NCBI GenBank assembly: GCA_949825025.1
Contig: OX463781.1
Location: forward strand, 44,652,317-44,716,316
Direction: 5' to 3'
Length of the DNA stretch: 64,000 nt
Source of the DNA: Siphlonurus alternatus
Lineage: Eukaryota; Arthropoda; Insecta; Ephemeroptera; Siphlonuridae
Below are positions 24,568 through 52,664 of the stretch, one piece after another. The notes under the pieces were generated by a model that worked only from the letters and a program-made list of their open reading frames with translations, had not been told where the DNA came from and searched no databases. Position 1 is the first letter of the stretch; every line of letters starts with the position of its first letter. The translations under genes and the position numbers were made by a program.

Positions 24568-27500
24568 ATGTCAGGAAGTTATTACTTCTATATAGTAGGT
24601 CATAATGACAATCCAATATTTGAAATGGAATTCACTGGAAGTAGCAAAGAAGTGAAGGTAATGAATGAATGGAACCACAATGCATGGATAACCAATGGAA
24701 CCACCTGTGTTCTTTAATGTTTTTATTAAAATGCAAAGTTGCACAGAGTGATATTCATTTTATTTTATATGCATACAATGTCATACACACTATCCTGTAC
24801 TGCACCCTGCACTGCAGTGTCAAGGTGCTTTTCACAGATTCGAAAATCATCGTATGGAGTTCCGTAGCAATATATATGCCATAAGCCTTTCACATATTCG
24901 ATCTCGTTCGTCTGCGGCAGCTGCGGCGGAAAATCACGTGAATGCCGTAGCAAAATCAAGATGAGTTTGATTTTGCTACGGCGTGCCGTAGAATTAACGC
25001 CGCAGCAGCAGATCGCAATCTCTACACGTACGGCGTACTGTAATCAACAACATTTGCTACGGTGTGCTACGGCGTGTTTCCGTAGCGATTTTCGAATATA
25101 TATGCGAAAGCACTTTCACATAATATATAATATTGTATGACATATGAAATGTGCATGACAATGCTTTCATCCAAAAAAGCTTTTGCTTTGCCTTCCTAAA
25201 GGAAAAGAATGATCTTTCAAGTGGATAATATAGAACAGAGAGAGCTCATATATATATATATATATACTGTATATATATACAGTATTACAAATCTTGGTTT
25301 ACGTGTGGATTCAATGAGCGCGGCGGACATCTTGAACATAAATATTAAGGATCTTATGGATGCCGCCATTCAGTCTAGACTGTCTTGAGCTGGCGCCATA
25401 GTGTCTACAGGTATTCTAAGATCTGTTGGACTAGCTGTATATACTTGCAAATAATCATGCATGGAGGCAAACAGCTCATTAATAGAGTACATACTGCTGC
25501 TTTAGATAAGCAGTCCTATATTCCTGTACCTATAAAGAGAATTTATACATGTACATTTATGTACATATTTTTAGTAATCACATAATAATAAGTATGCATA
25601 CTTTTGATTTTAGAAAGAGGACCACAGACACCTTATTGAGTTCATTGCAAACGCTGCCCTTGATCAAGTCGATGATCACATGTGGAAGACAAGCAACATG
25701 TACCTCAAGTCGGTGGACAAATTCAACCAGTGGTTTGTCTCTGCTTTCGTCACTGCCAGTCACATGAGGTTTCTTATGGTTCACGACAATAAGAATGAGG
25801 ATGGGATCAAGAATTTCTTCATGGAGATGTATGAAACTTACATTAAGGTATAACAACGTTTACTTCTGCCTTTTGTATTTTTATTTGGATATTCATGTTC
25901 AATTATCGCTATTGTCCGTTACCTGGTTGTGATGGTTGTGAATGGCTGTCGATGGGTCCGTAACCTGTTTGTGATGGTTGTCAGCCACGGCGAATTGAAA
26001 CTCGTGCGCTCCCAAAATAAAGTAGAGGGGGAGTACTTCCGGTTGCGAGTGGCTGAGAAAAATTCTCCCAACTCATCACAGCCAAGTTAAGTTTGGAGGG
26101 AAACTTTAAAAGCAATGTTGGTTGTTTCGTTTGTTGCCATCCAATTTTTTTGGCTGTCGGTCGGTCCGTATCCTCAAAATTTCACATTCATCACAACCAA
26201 GTAACGGACCATAGCCTATGATAAAGACTACTTAGATACTTTGCTTAAATGAAAATTAGGCTCACAGGCTTCATCTCAAATGCCCGGCCTAAGTATTATA
26301 ATGAAAGAAGAGGTTCGGATTTTAAAGTAGAGTGAGCGAAAAATTGACGGATGGTAAAGCTCATTCTCTTGCATGTAAAAAGTTACTTTGGAGCACCATA
26401 AATAAGGATCTGAAATCAGTTGAGACCGTCCTTCGTAAAAATTCTGAGCATTTGGGTCTAAAAGTCGATGACTTCGTCCATCTACTCCATGCTAACGCTC
26501 GAAAAATGTGGCTTCTTTTTCATTCAAACTTTAATTTCTTTTGCAATCTCCCGTAAAATGTGTTTAAAAAATATTCTAAGATAGAACAATATTATGGTGA
26601 ATCAGAAAATCATAAAGTGTCATAACCTTTATTAGCTCTTCATAAAAATTTTGAGAAAATTCTGATACAATACCAAAATCCGAGGCAAATTTTCCTTTCA
26701 AATGTTGCGGTCTACGTGTTAACAGCTGACTGGATCAACGGGATCAACAACACTATATAACTTCAGCAGATGCTCGTATTGCGCAACTTGCATAAATTTC
26801 TACTGCGCAGCTTTTGAGGAGCCGACGTAACTTTTTCGTATGCACATATATCGTGTGTGACGTCATGCACTGCACACTCAACTCGCTGACTCCTCTTGAA
26901 TTAGATTTGCCTGGAGTGAGTGTGAACGCCAATTTCTTGTTCCCAGTTGCATAAAAGTAGGACCTTATAAGAGAAACACCTGAAGCAGTCGGTAAAGTAG
27001 GCAGTTTGCAATGTTCGCATTTCGTCTTTTGTTCGGAATAATGAGCTATCAGCTTACCACAATTTCGTTGCAATAATGAGCTGTCTGTAATTTCAGGTAA
27101 GTGCAATTATGAGCTGTAAATCATTATAAAATGAAGCTCATTTCTGTGCTCACTAATATCTCACTAATACAACTACAGTAGATCATGGTAGGCAGATAGC
27201 TCATTATTCCATACCAGATTTATTGTAAGGTAAAACTAACTGTCCATGCTCACCCAAGGTAGCATGCATTCGCTGTCGCTTTATTTACCTGTGCGATAAA
27301 GGTGAACCGCGGGCTGCCTACTTTTTACTTCACCACCGACAGAAAAGTATGGCAGTATGATTTAGATACTGTAATTGACTATTGTGGTAACTGCTTAACG
27401 ATTAATCTCAGTTACTGCTGGAGTCAAAGAATATTTCCCTGCAAACGAATCAAATGAAATCAATTTTAAAAAATCTGGAATGTTCTAAAACTTAATTGAT

Positions 27501-28199
27501 TATGGTTTGAGCAAATTAAGTCTTGCAGTTTTCTTACAACAGCTCCATTTCCGGTTTTCGTCCTTAAGGCCAACTTTAAACTTCTACCCCAGTTTTCACA
27601 ACACTGATAAGACAGATTCGCTTCAAAATTTATATGCCACCTATTGATGGTGAGTTCTAAGTACCCTGCAAGTCTTGTTGCATTCAGGCGCTACGATTAC
27701 GAGATATCAATCTACTGTGATTCATCCTTAAATAAATCTTGCTGCTAAGATGAGAAATCTGTAGAAAGTGGGAAATTTTATTCAGGTCCAAAAATAATCA
27801 TTCATATCGTCCCTCGTCCAGAATAATAAACTATCTAATATGTATCAAAATTCATGTGCAATAATGAGCTATTTACTTTACCTATAACCATATAATGGTC
27901 ATTGCCTGATATAGCAGATAGCTCACTATTCCAGACATGGGACAATATGCTAAACTGATAAACTGAAAAAAATATATTTAATAATTGAAGTAAGTGTGTC
28001 ACAAAACGGCTTAGATTATTTCTAAAAAATAATTATTAATATTCATTACTGATTATCCATGTCTTTCCTAACAACATTGTGTGTTTCTTTAATTTTACAG
28101 TACGCAATGAATCCATTTTACAAACTAAACACGCCAATCAAGAGCACTGCATTCGACAAGAAATCTCAGTTCTACGGCAGAAAGTTTCTCACAAGTTAG
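24568..28199 (+). CDS. TRAPPC2: Trafficking protein particle complex subunit 2 (sedlin)
   Basis: Exons 24568-24657 (ATG), 25614-25847 and 28101-28199 (TAG), all phase 0, encode 140 aa, the same length as I recall for vertebrate sedlin. Family motifs are read directly: [75 protein letters not shown] and [17 protein letters not shown]. The protein is a single longin-fold domain. Known family role: a core TRAPP subunit in ER-to-Golgi vesicle tethering and Rab activation; the human gene is mutated in spondyloepiphyseal dysplasia tarda. The second intron (2.25 kb) is filled with MITEs. AATAAA at 28783 is the likely 3' end. Confidence 0.97.
24825..25115. repeat. Terminal-inverted-repeat element in TRAPPC2 intron 1
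   Basis: GTGCTTTTCACAGATTCGAAAATC at the left is answered by the complement of GATTTTCGAATATATATGCGAAAGCAC at the right. The interior is rich in GCTACGGCGTG / CCGTAGC repeats. It has no coding capacity. Confidence 0.7.
25914..26210. repeat. Inverted-repeat element in TRAPPC2 intron 2
   Basis: The left end GTCCGTTACCTGGTTGTGATG and right end CATCACAACCAAGTAACGGAC are complementary. A second internal GGTCCGTAACCTG copy near 25954 and GGTCCGTATCC near 26164 suggest tandem subterminal repeats. Confidence 0.72.
27034..27220. repeat. Foldback MITE, family S
   Basis: GGAATAATGAGCTATC near the left end pairs with GATAGCTCATTATTCC near the right end. It shares TTCGTTGCAATAATGAGCT with other family members. 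The outer CGTCCCTCG ends are lost or diverged. Confidence 0.7.
27395..27731. mobile_element. TTAA-bounded MITE, family U
   Basis: 337 bp starting TTAACGATTAATCTCAG and ending GATTCATCCTTAA. The termini are imperfect inverted repeats and TTAA is present on both sides. It is highly similar to 48071-48423, and a shorter relative is at 12504-12695. TTAA target duplications are the hallmark of piggyBac-type transposition, although the palindrome TTAA could also be part of the element ends. Confidence 0.8.
27808..27945. repeat. Foldback MITE, family S (short copy)
   Basis: It opens CGTCCCTCGTCCAG and closes CCAGACATGGGACA, with GCAATAATGAGCTA and TAGCTCACTATT in the arms. It lies about 150 bp before the last TRAPPC2 exon. 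Confidence 0.7.
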
Positions 28200-28782
28200 A
28201 AACACAGTAAAGTTACATTATTTTTAGGAGAAGAAAACTTTGCTGTTTAAGAACTGGTGATAATTTTTATTTACATGGTATTGTACATAATTTACTGTAA
28301 TAACATTAACATTATCTGTTCGGGGGGAGAAAAGGGATTTTTAACTCACTAAGAACAGCCTATATAGAACCATTTACTAAAATTCTGAGTTAAAATTGAG
28401 AAACAAATTACAAATAATAAAATACCATAAAAGTAATAAAAAATGTAAAAAAAATAAAAACAGAAAATTTTATAATTAATTTTTCTTAGTTTTACTTGTT
28501 TTGTTTTCCATGAAATATTACTACAGTATAATAATTTATAGTCACACATTGCTTGTATTTTATATGACTTGGCGTTACAGCATTTTACAGCACAACTTTA
28601 GCTGTAAAGAAAACTTGACACTTGGATTATGCAAGGTCCTCTATGCTGATAGTTGCAATTGATAAAGTGATTTCAATCAGGTTGTCAATTGTAGCTATAT
28701 ATACAGTTTTAAACAGCTCATAATTTTTCCATTATTTTATTTTATTATGTGTGTCCTCTTTTTTCTGATAAAGGAAGTCAAC

Positions 28783-28788
28783 AATAAA
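28783..28788 (+). terminator. TRAPPC2 poly(A) signal
   Basis: AATAAA about 580 bp after the stop, followed by a T/G-rich stretch (TCTTGTCCTTTT). It is the best signal in the interval. Confidence 0.55.
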
Positions 28789-29579
28789 TCTTGTCCTTTT
28801 AAAATTGGAAGAGGTTAATTGTTTTTAGAGAGACTTTATTAACTAGTAATATAATTATGATTGTTTAATTGTGGTATGTATGGGAGTGGGTGACATCATA
28901 GGAAAGTCAATGTTAAAAGTAGAAATAAAAATGTGTAAACGTAAACGTAGAAATGTTTTAAATAGAAAATTGTTATATACCTAGTTATCATATAATACCT
29001 TTTCGTAGAATTGTGAAAAAATATAGAGAAGTTTTTGCATCAAAAGGTTTTAAGATTAGAAATAGAAAAGTTTATCTTATAGAAACTCCCTTAGACGTTT
29101 GTTCAGGTGATATACTAGATGGCGCTGCCGTATATTTTGCTCTCACAAGGGTGGTGAGGGCGGAAGATTGACCGCAGGCAGCTGGAGGAATTAATGACAA
29201 AGCTGAGTATAAGGGGGATCTCAAAGTCAATGGTGTTAGTAAAGATATGTAAAACCACGTACGGGTCTTCATCTTGATTTTTTGTTCATCAACAATAAAA
29301 TTACAACTATTGTGCTATAGCTTCTGCAATGAAGTGAATGCATGGTTTAATAATTGAGGGTTATATATAATATTATAACTAATATATATAATATTAAGTG
29401 CACGAACACTATAATTAAGTGACCATCGCAACATATACATACACACAGAAGGATTTCATCGAACACCGGCAATGGTAAAAGTCCGAAAAGTGAAATAAAA
29501 TTCAATAAAATATACCGTCGCGGTCTCTGATGTACCATTCTTTTTATTATAGTTTTTATTCAACACTCTCACAGTGTGT

Positions 29580-29634
<55 letters not shown>

Positions 29635-29993
29635 TTACATATAATTATATAAAACAACATAGAATAAAAATAATAGAACATTAAAAAAATATTAAGAAAC
29701 ACAACTATAGTTATGTTTCTTAATATTTTATAATTATTATAATTAATAATAATTATACCGTTCTGTGCACCGGCCGCTCAAAGTTCCTCTAGAGGAACTT
29801 TGTGCACCGCTGGAAGTAACTTTAAATTTACCGCTCTTTCCGTTCGATTCGATTCGATTCGATTCAAGCAGCTGAACAGGTTCTGGACATTCTGGACGCC
29901 GGTCTGTAAATGTCTGTATGCATATATACCGGCAATCTCTCTTCATTTTACAGCATTTAACTATACTATAGAACAAATATTGACGTATCAGCA
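28789..29993. promoter_or_regulatory. Intergenic interval and FAM98 promoter region
   Basis: No exon found. It contains a (TA)n run at about 29582-29630, a perfect 24-base palindrome at 29779-29802 centred on CTCTAGAG and flanked by GTGCACCG-type sequence, and a (GATTC)n run at 29847-29868, all within about 400 bp of the FAM98 start. A promoter role is inferred from position. Confidence 0.4.
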
Positions 29994-46794
<16,801 letters not shown>

Positions 46795-47300
46795 CTTCAT
46801 CTTCAAAACTTATGGCAAAGAAAAATGTTGGTAATAATAAGCCACTTGTCAGCTTAATATTTGTCTGATCTTTTGTAACACATGAAACATTCTAACATTG
46901 AAAAAAAATAATAATCCTTGCCTAATATATTCCAGTACTATTTTCTAGTTATTTTGTTTGTCCTTCTTTTTTAACTACAAATCAATTAAATTAATCAAAA
47001 GATGTTCCTTATATTTATATTTATTTGTATCGCCTTATTGATCATCTTAAATCAGATGTACCTATTTTATCAAATATTAATTTCAGGAAAGCAGGTAAGT
47101 TCGTTAAGTTATTGTTCCTTAAATTTTTAATGCCCTCCCCTCTCTATTTTCTTTGTCATAATCAATTTAAAAAATGATTATATGAATATTAATTGTTAAA
47201 TGTTGAATCGCTATTTATGAGTTAAGTTTCAATGCGTGTGTATACTGTATAAATATTTCAATTTCTAAATTGTTAATTTCTGTAATTTTTCACAATGTGT

Positions 47301-47306
47301 AATAAA
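47301..47306 (+). terminator. FAM98 poly(A) signal
   Basis: AATAAA about 510 bp beyond the stop, followed by a T-rich region. This is the first canonical signal after the coding end. Confidence 0.5.
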
Positions 47307-47412
47307 AAAATGAGTTTCTTGTACATTAATATTCTTTCATTTTTATTTTAATACCCTGCACACTATATTTAAATTATTATGTTGTATAGGTTAACCATCA
47401 TGCATTGTGGAA

Positions 47413-47726
47413 TGGAGTATTGACCTCAATTTTTTTATTGCAGATATGGATAGAGGGTGAAAAGTTATGCTACCCTGATTTTTTTCAGATTTCTTAGAGT
47501 CCGGGAAGTATTTTTAAAAAATTATTAAAAGTCCTTTTTGTGACGTCACGCGGCGGCAAGTCCTATCTTTTTCTTAAGGAGCGGCGTCTAGTGACGTCAC
47601 AAAAAGAACTTTTAATAATTTTTTAAAAATAGTTCCCGGGCTCTAAAATATCTGAAACAAATCAGGCTAGCATAACTTTGCACCCTCCATCCATTTCTGC
47701 AATAAAAAATTTTGAGGTCGTTACTC
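47413..47726. repeat. Foldback MITE, family Q, copy 1
   Basis: The arms begin TGGAGTATTGACCTCAATTT and contain AATGGATAGAG and TGACGTCA (47541 and 47592) in mirrored positions around a short GC-rich loop. Copy 2 follows within 20 bp. Confidence 0.85.
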
Positions 47727-47743
47727 AGATTTATTACTCTTAA

Positions 47744-48060
47744 TGGAGTATTGTCCTCGATTTTTTTTATTGCAGAAATGGATAGAGCGTGAAAAGTTAT
47801 GCTACCCTGATTTTTTTCAGATTTTTTAGAGCCCTGGAAGTATTTTTAAAAAATTATTGAAAGTCCTTTTTGTGACGTCACGCGGCGACAAGTCCTATCT
47901 TTTTCTTAAGGAGCGGCGTCTCGTGACGTCACAAAAATAACTTTCAATAATTTTTTAAAAATAGTTCCCGTGCTCTAAAAAATCTGAAAAAAATCAGGGT
48001 AGCATAACTTTGCACCTTCTATCCATTTCTGCAATAAAAAAAATTGAGGACAATACTCCA
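47744..48060. repeat. Foldback MITE, family Q, copy 2
   Basis: Closely related to copy 1 in the same orientation of loop sequence (AAGTCCTATCTTTTTCTTAAG), with TGACGTCA at 47873 and 47924. The ends TGGAGTATTG and CAATACTCCA are exact complements. Confidence 0.88.
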
Positions 48061-48070
48061 TTCTTAAGTC

Positions 48071-48423
48071 TTAACGATTAATCTCAATTACTTCGGAGTC
48101 ATAGAATATTTCCCTGCAAACGAATCAAATGAAATAAATTTTAAAAAATTCAGAATGTTCTAAAACTTAATCGCTTATGGTTTGAGCATATAGTCAGCAT
48201 ATTCAGTCTTGCAGTTTTCTTACAACAGCTCCATTTTCGATTTTCGTCCATAAGGCCAATGTTAAACTTCTACCTCAGTTTTCACAAAAATGATAAGACG
48301 GATTCGCTTCAAAATTTGTATGCCACCTATTGATGGTGAGTTCTAATTGTAAGTCCCTTGCAGGTCTTGTTGCATTCAGGCGGTATGATTATGAGATATC
48401 AATCTACTGAGATTCATCCTTAA
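48071..48423. mobile_element. TTAA-bounded MITE, family U
   Basis: TTAACGATTAATCTCAAT at the left and GAGATTCATCCTTAA at the right, highly similar over its length to 27395-27731. TTAA lies at both ends. Confidence 0.82.
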
Positions 48424-48634
48424 ATAAGTTATAACTTTATTGGCTGATTGGATGAAATTTGAAAATCATTAAAAAATAATAAAAAAAGTTCGTGCTGGCA
48501 ACTTAGGAAATTTCAATTATTATAATTTATTTTCGCACGTATTAGCTGTATAAATTATCCTTGAGGCTAGGCAACTGATTCAGCACCAAAACAAAGCTGG
48601 TTGCATATTAGTACAGTATAACCATGGGGCGATA

Positions 48635-48800
48635 TCGAGCGGGGCCGAGAAAGGCGCACTTTTGCTTCAATGTCATAAAGTGGCCATGTTGGCGTAAAAA
48701 AATCGCGGGGAAGCGATTCCCACCAACATGGCTGCCATGACATTGAAGCAATTTATAAGTGCACCTTTCAGGCCTTTCTAGCCTTGCTAATTAAACATCG
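48635..48800. repeat. Foldback element
   Basis: GAAAGGCGCACTTTTGCTTC and TTGAAGCAATTTATAAGTGC...CCTTTC pair as inverted arms, with CAACATGG/CCATGTTG near the centre. Confidence 0.65.
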
Positions 48801-49023
48801 CGCTTCATGGAAAGCCACCTTATAACTAAGGAGGGGCTCTGCTTAATTAGGATAGCTAGCAACCAGACGAGCCAGGGTGCATTATGATATAACTATAAGA
48901 AATAGAGGGCCACGTAGATTTCATCCTCAGCTTAAATGAACAACACTCCCGTAGCCTCGAAAAATTTCCTCAAAATGGATCAAAAACATATATTAAACTG
49001 AAAAAAACGTAAGCCATGCAGTA

Positions 49024-49378
49024 TTAAGGGTAAGGTAACGCCACCAATGTTAAAAAAAATCCCTGTCACAAAAATTCTGAAAAAAATTTAAAATGTTCTC
49101 CTCTACACCCCCTATCAGTAGCTAAAATATCAGGTATACAAATACGATCTAGTTTTTGAGTTATGAATTTTTAAAGTTGACCAATTTAACATGGGAGTTT
49201 CATTTCTCCATGTTAAATTGGTCAACTTTAAAAATTTATAACTCAAAAACTAGATCGTATTTGTATACCTGATATTTTAGGTACTGATAGGGGGTATAGA
49301 GGAGAACATTTTAAATTTTTTTCAGAATTTTTGTGAGAGGGATTTTTTTTAACATTGGTGGCGTTACCTTACCCTTAA
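49024..49378. mobile_element. TTAA-bounded foldback, family T2 (complete)
   Basis: The ends TTAAGGGTAAGGTAACGCCA and its complement are exact. The arms carry CCCTATCAGTAGCTAAAATA and pair along about 170 bp. This is the reference copy for the family. Confidence 0.85.
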
Positions 49379-49821
49379 AATTATAAATAATTATTAGGGA
49401 AAAATTTAATATAAAATCGGAATATATAATACGTATACTGATCATGTGTGTGAAAATTTTACTGACTATAATGCTGCATGGGCATTGTTTATTTGTGGTT
49501 CATGCATGTATAAACATTCGACATTTTTTTTAATAATATATTTCGTAGAATTAGTTGAATATGTCGTCATAATTTTTACTAAATATATGCAATGACGATT
49601 GACTTGATCTCGGCTAGCTGTGACCTATAAGCTATGATTATAATCTCTGATTATTTGATTACGTCACATCATATATATAGTCCAGTTAATTAAAACTTAA
49701 GTTTATATTATAATTATAATAACCGGTTAGGGGGTTAAAAAAGGCAATTATTGCCCTACCCTCGTCATAAATTAAGTCAAATAATTAAATAAAATAAACA
49801 ACTGGAAAAAATTATTAAGGA

Positions 49822-50303
49822 TCAAGGGTATAAAGAAAACGCCACCAATATGTTAAAAAAAATCCCTCACACGAAAATTATGAAAAAAAAAATGTTCTCA
49901 TCTACACCACTTATCAGTATATCTAAAATATCAGGTATACAAATAAATCTACTTTTTGAGTTATGAATTTTTAAAGTTGACTCTCTAATTTAACACTAAT
50001 TTATTATAAATTGTTTTGCATGTTTTTGCTATATGTTATATTCTCTGACGTGATCAATGTTGTCTTGTACAACCTATATATGTTCAAATAAACAAATAAA
50101 AAAAAATAAAACATGGAAGTTCCAATTCTCCATGTTAAATTAGTCAACTTTAAAAATTCATAACTCAAAAACTAGATCGTATTTGTATACCTGGTATTTT
50201 AGCTACTGATAGGGGATGTAGAGGAGAGAATTTTATTTTTTTTTTTCATAATTTTCGTGTGAGGGATTTTCTTTTAACATTGGTGGCGTTAACTTACCCT
50301 TAA
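49822..50303. mobile_element. T2 foldback with A-tailed insert
   Basis: The subterminal ACGCCACCAAT and GGCGTTAACTTACCCTTAA mark a T2 element. Near its centre (about 49997-50108) an extra segment ends GTTCAAATAAACAAATAAAA, resembling a polyadenylated retroposed 3' end. Confidence 0.72.
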
Positions 50304-50884
50304 GAAATATATGACGAACCAGAGAGCTTATATAATTTACAAATTGGTCAAATTCCCAACAGTCTGATACGTCGCACATTAACAAAATAAATTTTGTGAC
50401 ACAAATTTTAGACTTGATTAATTTGAAATTATACAATTTAAGTCATATCGTATATTTTTGTGTGGGAAAATTTATATATTTTTATGCCAAAAGCATAAAT
50501 ATATATATATATATACACTTAGAGAGAGAGTGAGAGGCGATATAATATTGAAGGTATTATTAAAATATTGAAAAATATTGTAGGTGATTATTATACAAAA
50601 ATATAGTATCTTTCAAATTTATTAACCTCATGCTGATTAAATTAAATATATTATATATATATACTTAAAAAACTTTAATGCCTAAAATCCAATTACATCA
50701 AACACAACATAAAACATTACAGTAGTAAATGATACATTGTGCAAAGAACGTATACGGATACTGCAGCAGCGGACCTCTGGAAAACGTTAGCAGAGGAGCT
50801 TGCCGTGAAGATTTCAGCCGCTGGAAAAGAAAATTTGAATCAATAATCAATTTTCTGGGATCGGGATTCTTGGAACAAATTGAA

Positions 50885-51204
50885 TGGAGTATCGACCTCA
50901 ATTTTTTTTATTGCGCAAATGGATATAGAGGGGAAAAAGTTATGCTATCTTGATTTTTTTCAGATTTTTTAGAGCCCGGGATGTATTTTTAAAAAATTAT
51001 TGAAAGTCCATTTTGATGACGTCACGAGGCGCCTCTCCTTAAGAAAAGGATAGGACATTAACGCCCGTGACGTCACAAAAAGGACTTTCATTAATTTTTT
51101 AAAAATACTTCCCGGTCTCAGAAAAATTTGAAAAAATTCCGAGTAGCATATTTTTGCACCCTCTATCCATTTCTGCAATAAAAAAATTGGAGGTCGGTAC
51201 TCCA
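50885..51204. repeat. Foldback MITE, family Q, copy 3
   Basis: It starts TGGAGTATCGACCTCAATTT and ends GGTACTCCA, with mirrored TGACGTCA at 51017 and 51068. Confidence 0.85.
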
Positions 51205-51316
51205 TTGTGCATTATCATACCTTCTTCGTATCTCTAACTCTGACAATTAATTTTAGATTTCATTGATACATTCTACTTGACTTTTTCATCATTTCATCAT
51301 AATTCTGATGACTAAT

Positions 51317-51714
51317 TTAAGGTATAGATAACGCCGAACAGCTGTTCGACGTACTTCCCTTTGATTAACATGTAAACCTTAGCAAATTCACAAAAATTCT
51401 GAAATTTGTTTGAGAGACAGATATTAGTGCTTAAAAGCCATAGAAAAAAATTTCAAAACAATTTAACGAGCCGATTATTTTTAATTAATTTATTTAATTT
51501 TCAGCATAGGGCTTTCCTATGAAGAGACAAACTAAGAATTTAATTTAAAAAAATCGGCTCGTTGAATTGCTTTGAAACTTTGTCTATGGCTTTTAGGCAC
51601 TATAATATCTGCCTCTCAAAAAATTTCAGAATTTTCGTGAATTTGCTAAGGTTTACATGTTAATCAAAGGGAAGTACGTCGAACAGCTAACCGCGCGGCG
51701 TTATGCTTCCTTAA
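51317..51714. mobile_element. TTAA-bounded foldback, family T1 (compact)
   Basis: TTAAGGTATAGATAACGCCG at the left and TTATGCTTCCTTAA at the right. The GAACAGCTGTTCGACGTA, CATGTAAACCTTAGCAAATT and ATGGCTTTTAGGCACT blocks are mirrored. Confidence 0.82.
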
Positions 51715-51878
51715 TTTAGACGCGAGCATCACGACGTGATTTATGGTTGAATAAATTGACTTTGCAGTTAATCAACAGTAATTTTTTCCGTGCATCTAAT
51801 ATTTTTTCTGACTCTCCTGTATGTTATTGTGTGGCCAATATTATAGCCTTCGCAATAATGTGTCAATTTAATATACAT

Positions 51879-52065
51879 GGGGGGACATTCACAAAGCACT
51901 TTAACCCCCACTTTAGCCCCGATTTTTAACCCTGGTGCTAACAGCTAAACATAGTACTAAACTAGGGGCTAACCATGTTAAGCTCATAGCTTAGCACCAT
52001 GTTTAGCACCAGGGTTAAAAATCGGGGCTAAATTGGGGGTTAAAGTGCTTTGTGAATGTCCTCCA
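51879..52065. repeat. Foldback MITE, family Y, copy 2
   Basis: GGGGGACATTCACAAAGCAC with complementary right end GTGCTTTGTGAATGTC. Same family as 46223-46368. Confidence 0.85.
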
Positions 52066-52598
52066 TGATATATTATTAATTTTACTATATAGAAATTTTG
52101 TGTTCAGTTTCAACTGTGCATGGTAAATTAAATTAATTGCTGTCTTCTTCTTCAATTAAAATATATGAAATGAGCATGCACTTATGGATTTTGAGTTGCC
52201 CATGCCGATCTGAATTAATTATTTTATATTCAAGAGAGACAATTAACTTTTGTATTGAAAGTCATTTGGGGGGGGGGGGGGTTGAAACGACCAGCTATTT
52301 AAATCACATGATAAAAAAAAAGGTTAAATTTTTTCCTCACTCTATATACATATATATATTTTTTTTTAGGAAATACATTGCTGGATGGCTAACTGTAAGA
52401 ATTACAAAATTTTTCAGAATTTTTTTGAGCAATATTTTACACTTTTTTCTCGTTTTAAAATAGTTACGGGTCATATCGACCCTCCTTCTTCCCCTGGTAA
52501 TGCTAGGGTTAAGATAAAATGTGATTTAATGCAGCCATTTCAAACACAGGAAATAAAATTAAATGATTGTATTTGCTGTTAAATTGAAGGACACTTAC

Positions 52599-52664
52599 GT
52601 GGGGCGCTCTCTACCAGACTGGGCAATTCCAGGATAGTCGATGGACTTTCAGTCGTAATCTCTC
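52599..52664 (-). CDS. Candidate linker exon of the klingon-like gene
   Basis: 66 bp with an AACAG acceptor and a GTAAGT donor. It is phase 1 at both ends and open, reading EITTESPSTILELPSLVESA. The phase matches the preceding exon (54922-54745). The length and Ser/Thr/Pro content suit a juxtamembrane linker. It is supported only by splice signals and frame. Confidence 0.45.

Noticed and set aside
26332..26556. 74-codon open frame in TRAPPC2 intron 2
   Set aside because: No recognisable domain and no phase-compatible splice sites joining it to TRAPPC2, whose flanking exons already match sedlin without a gap.
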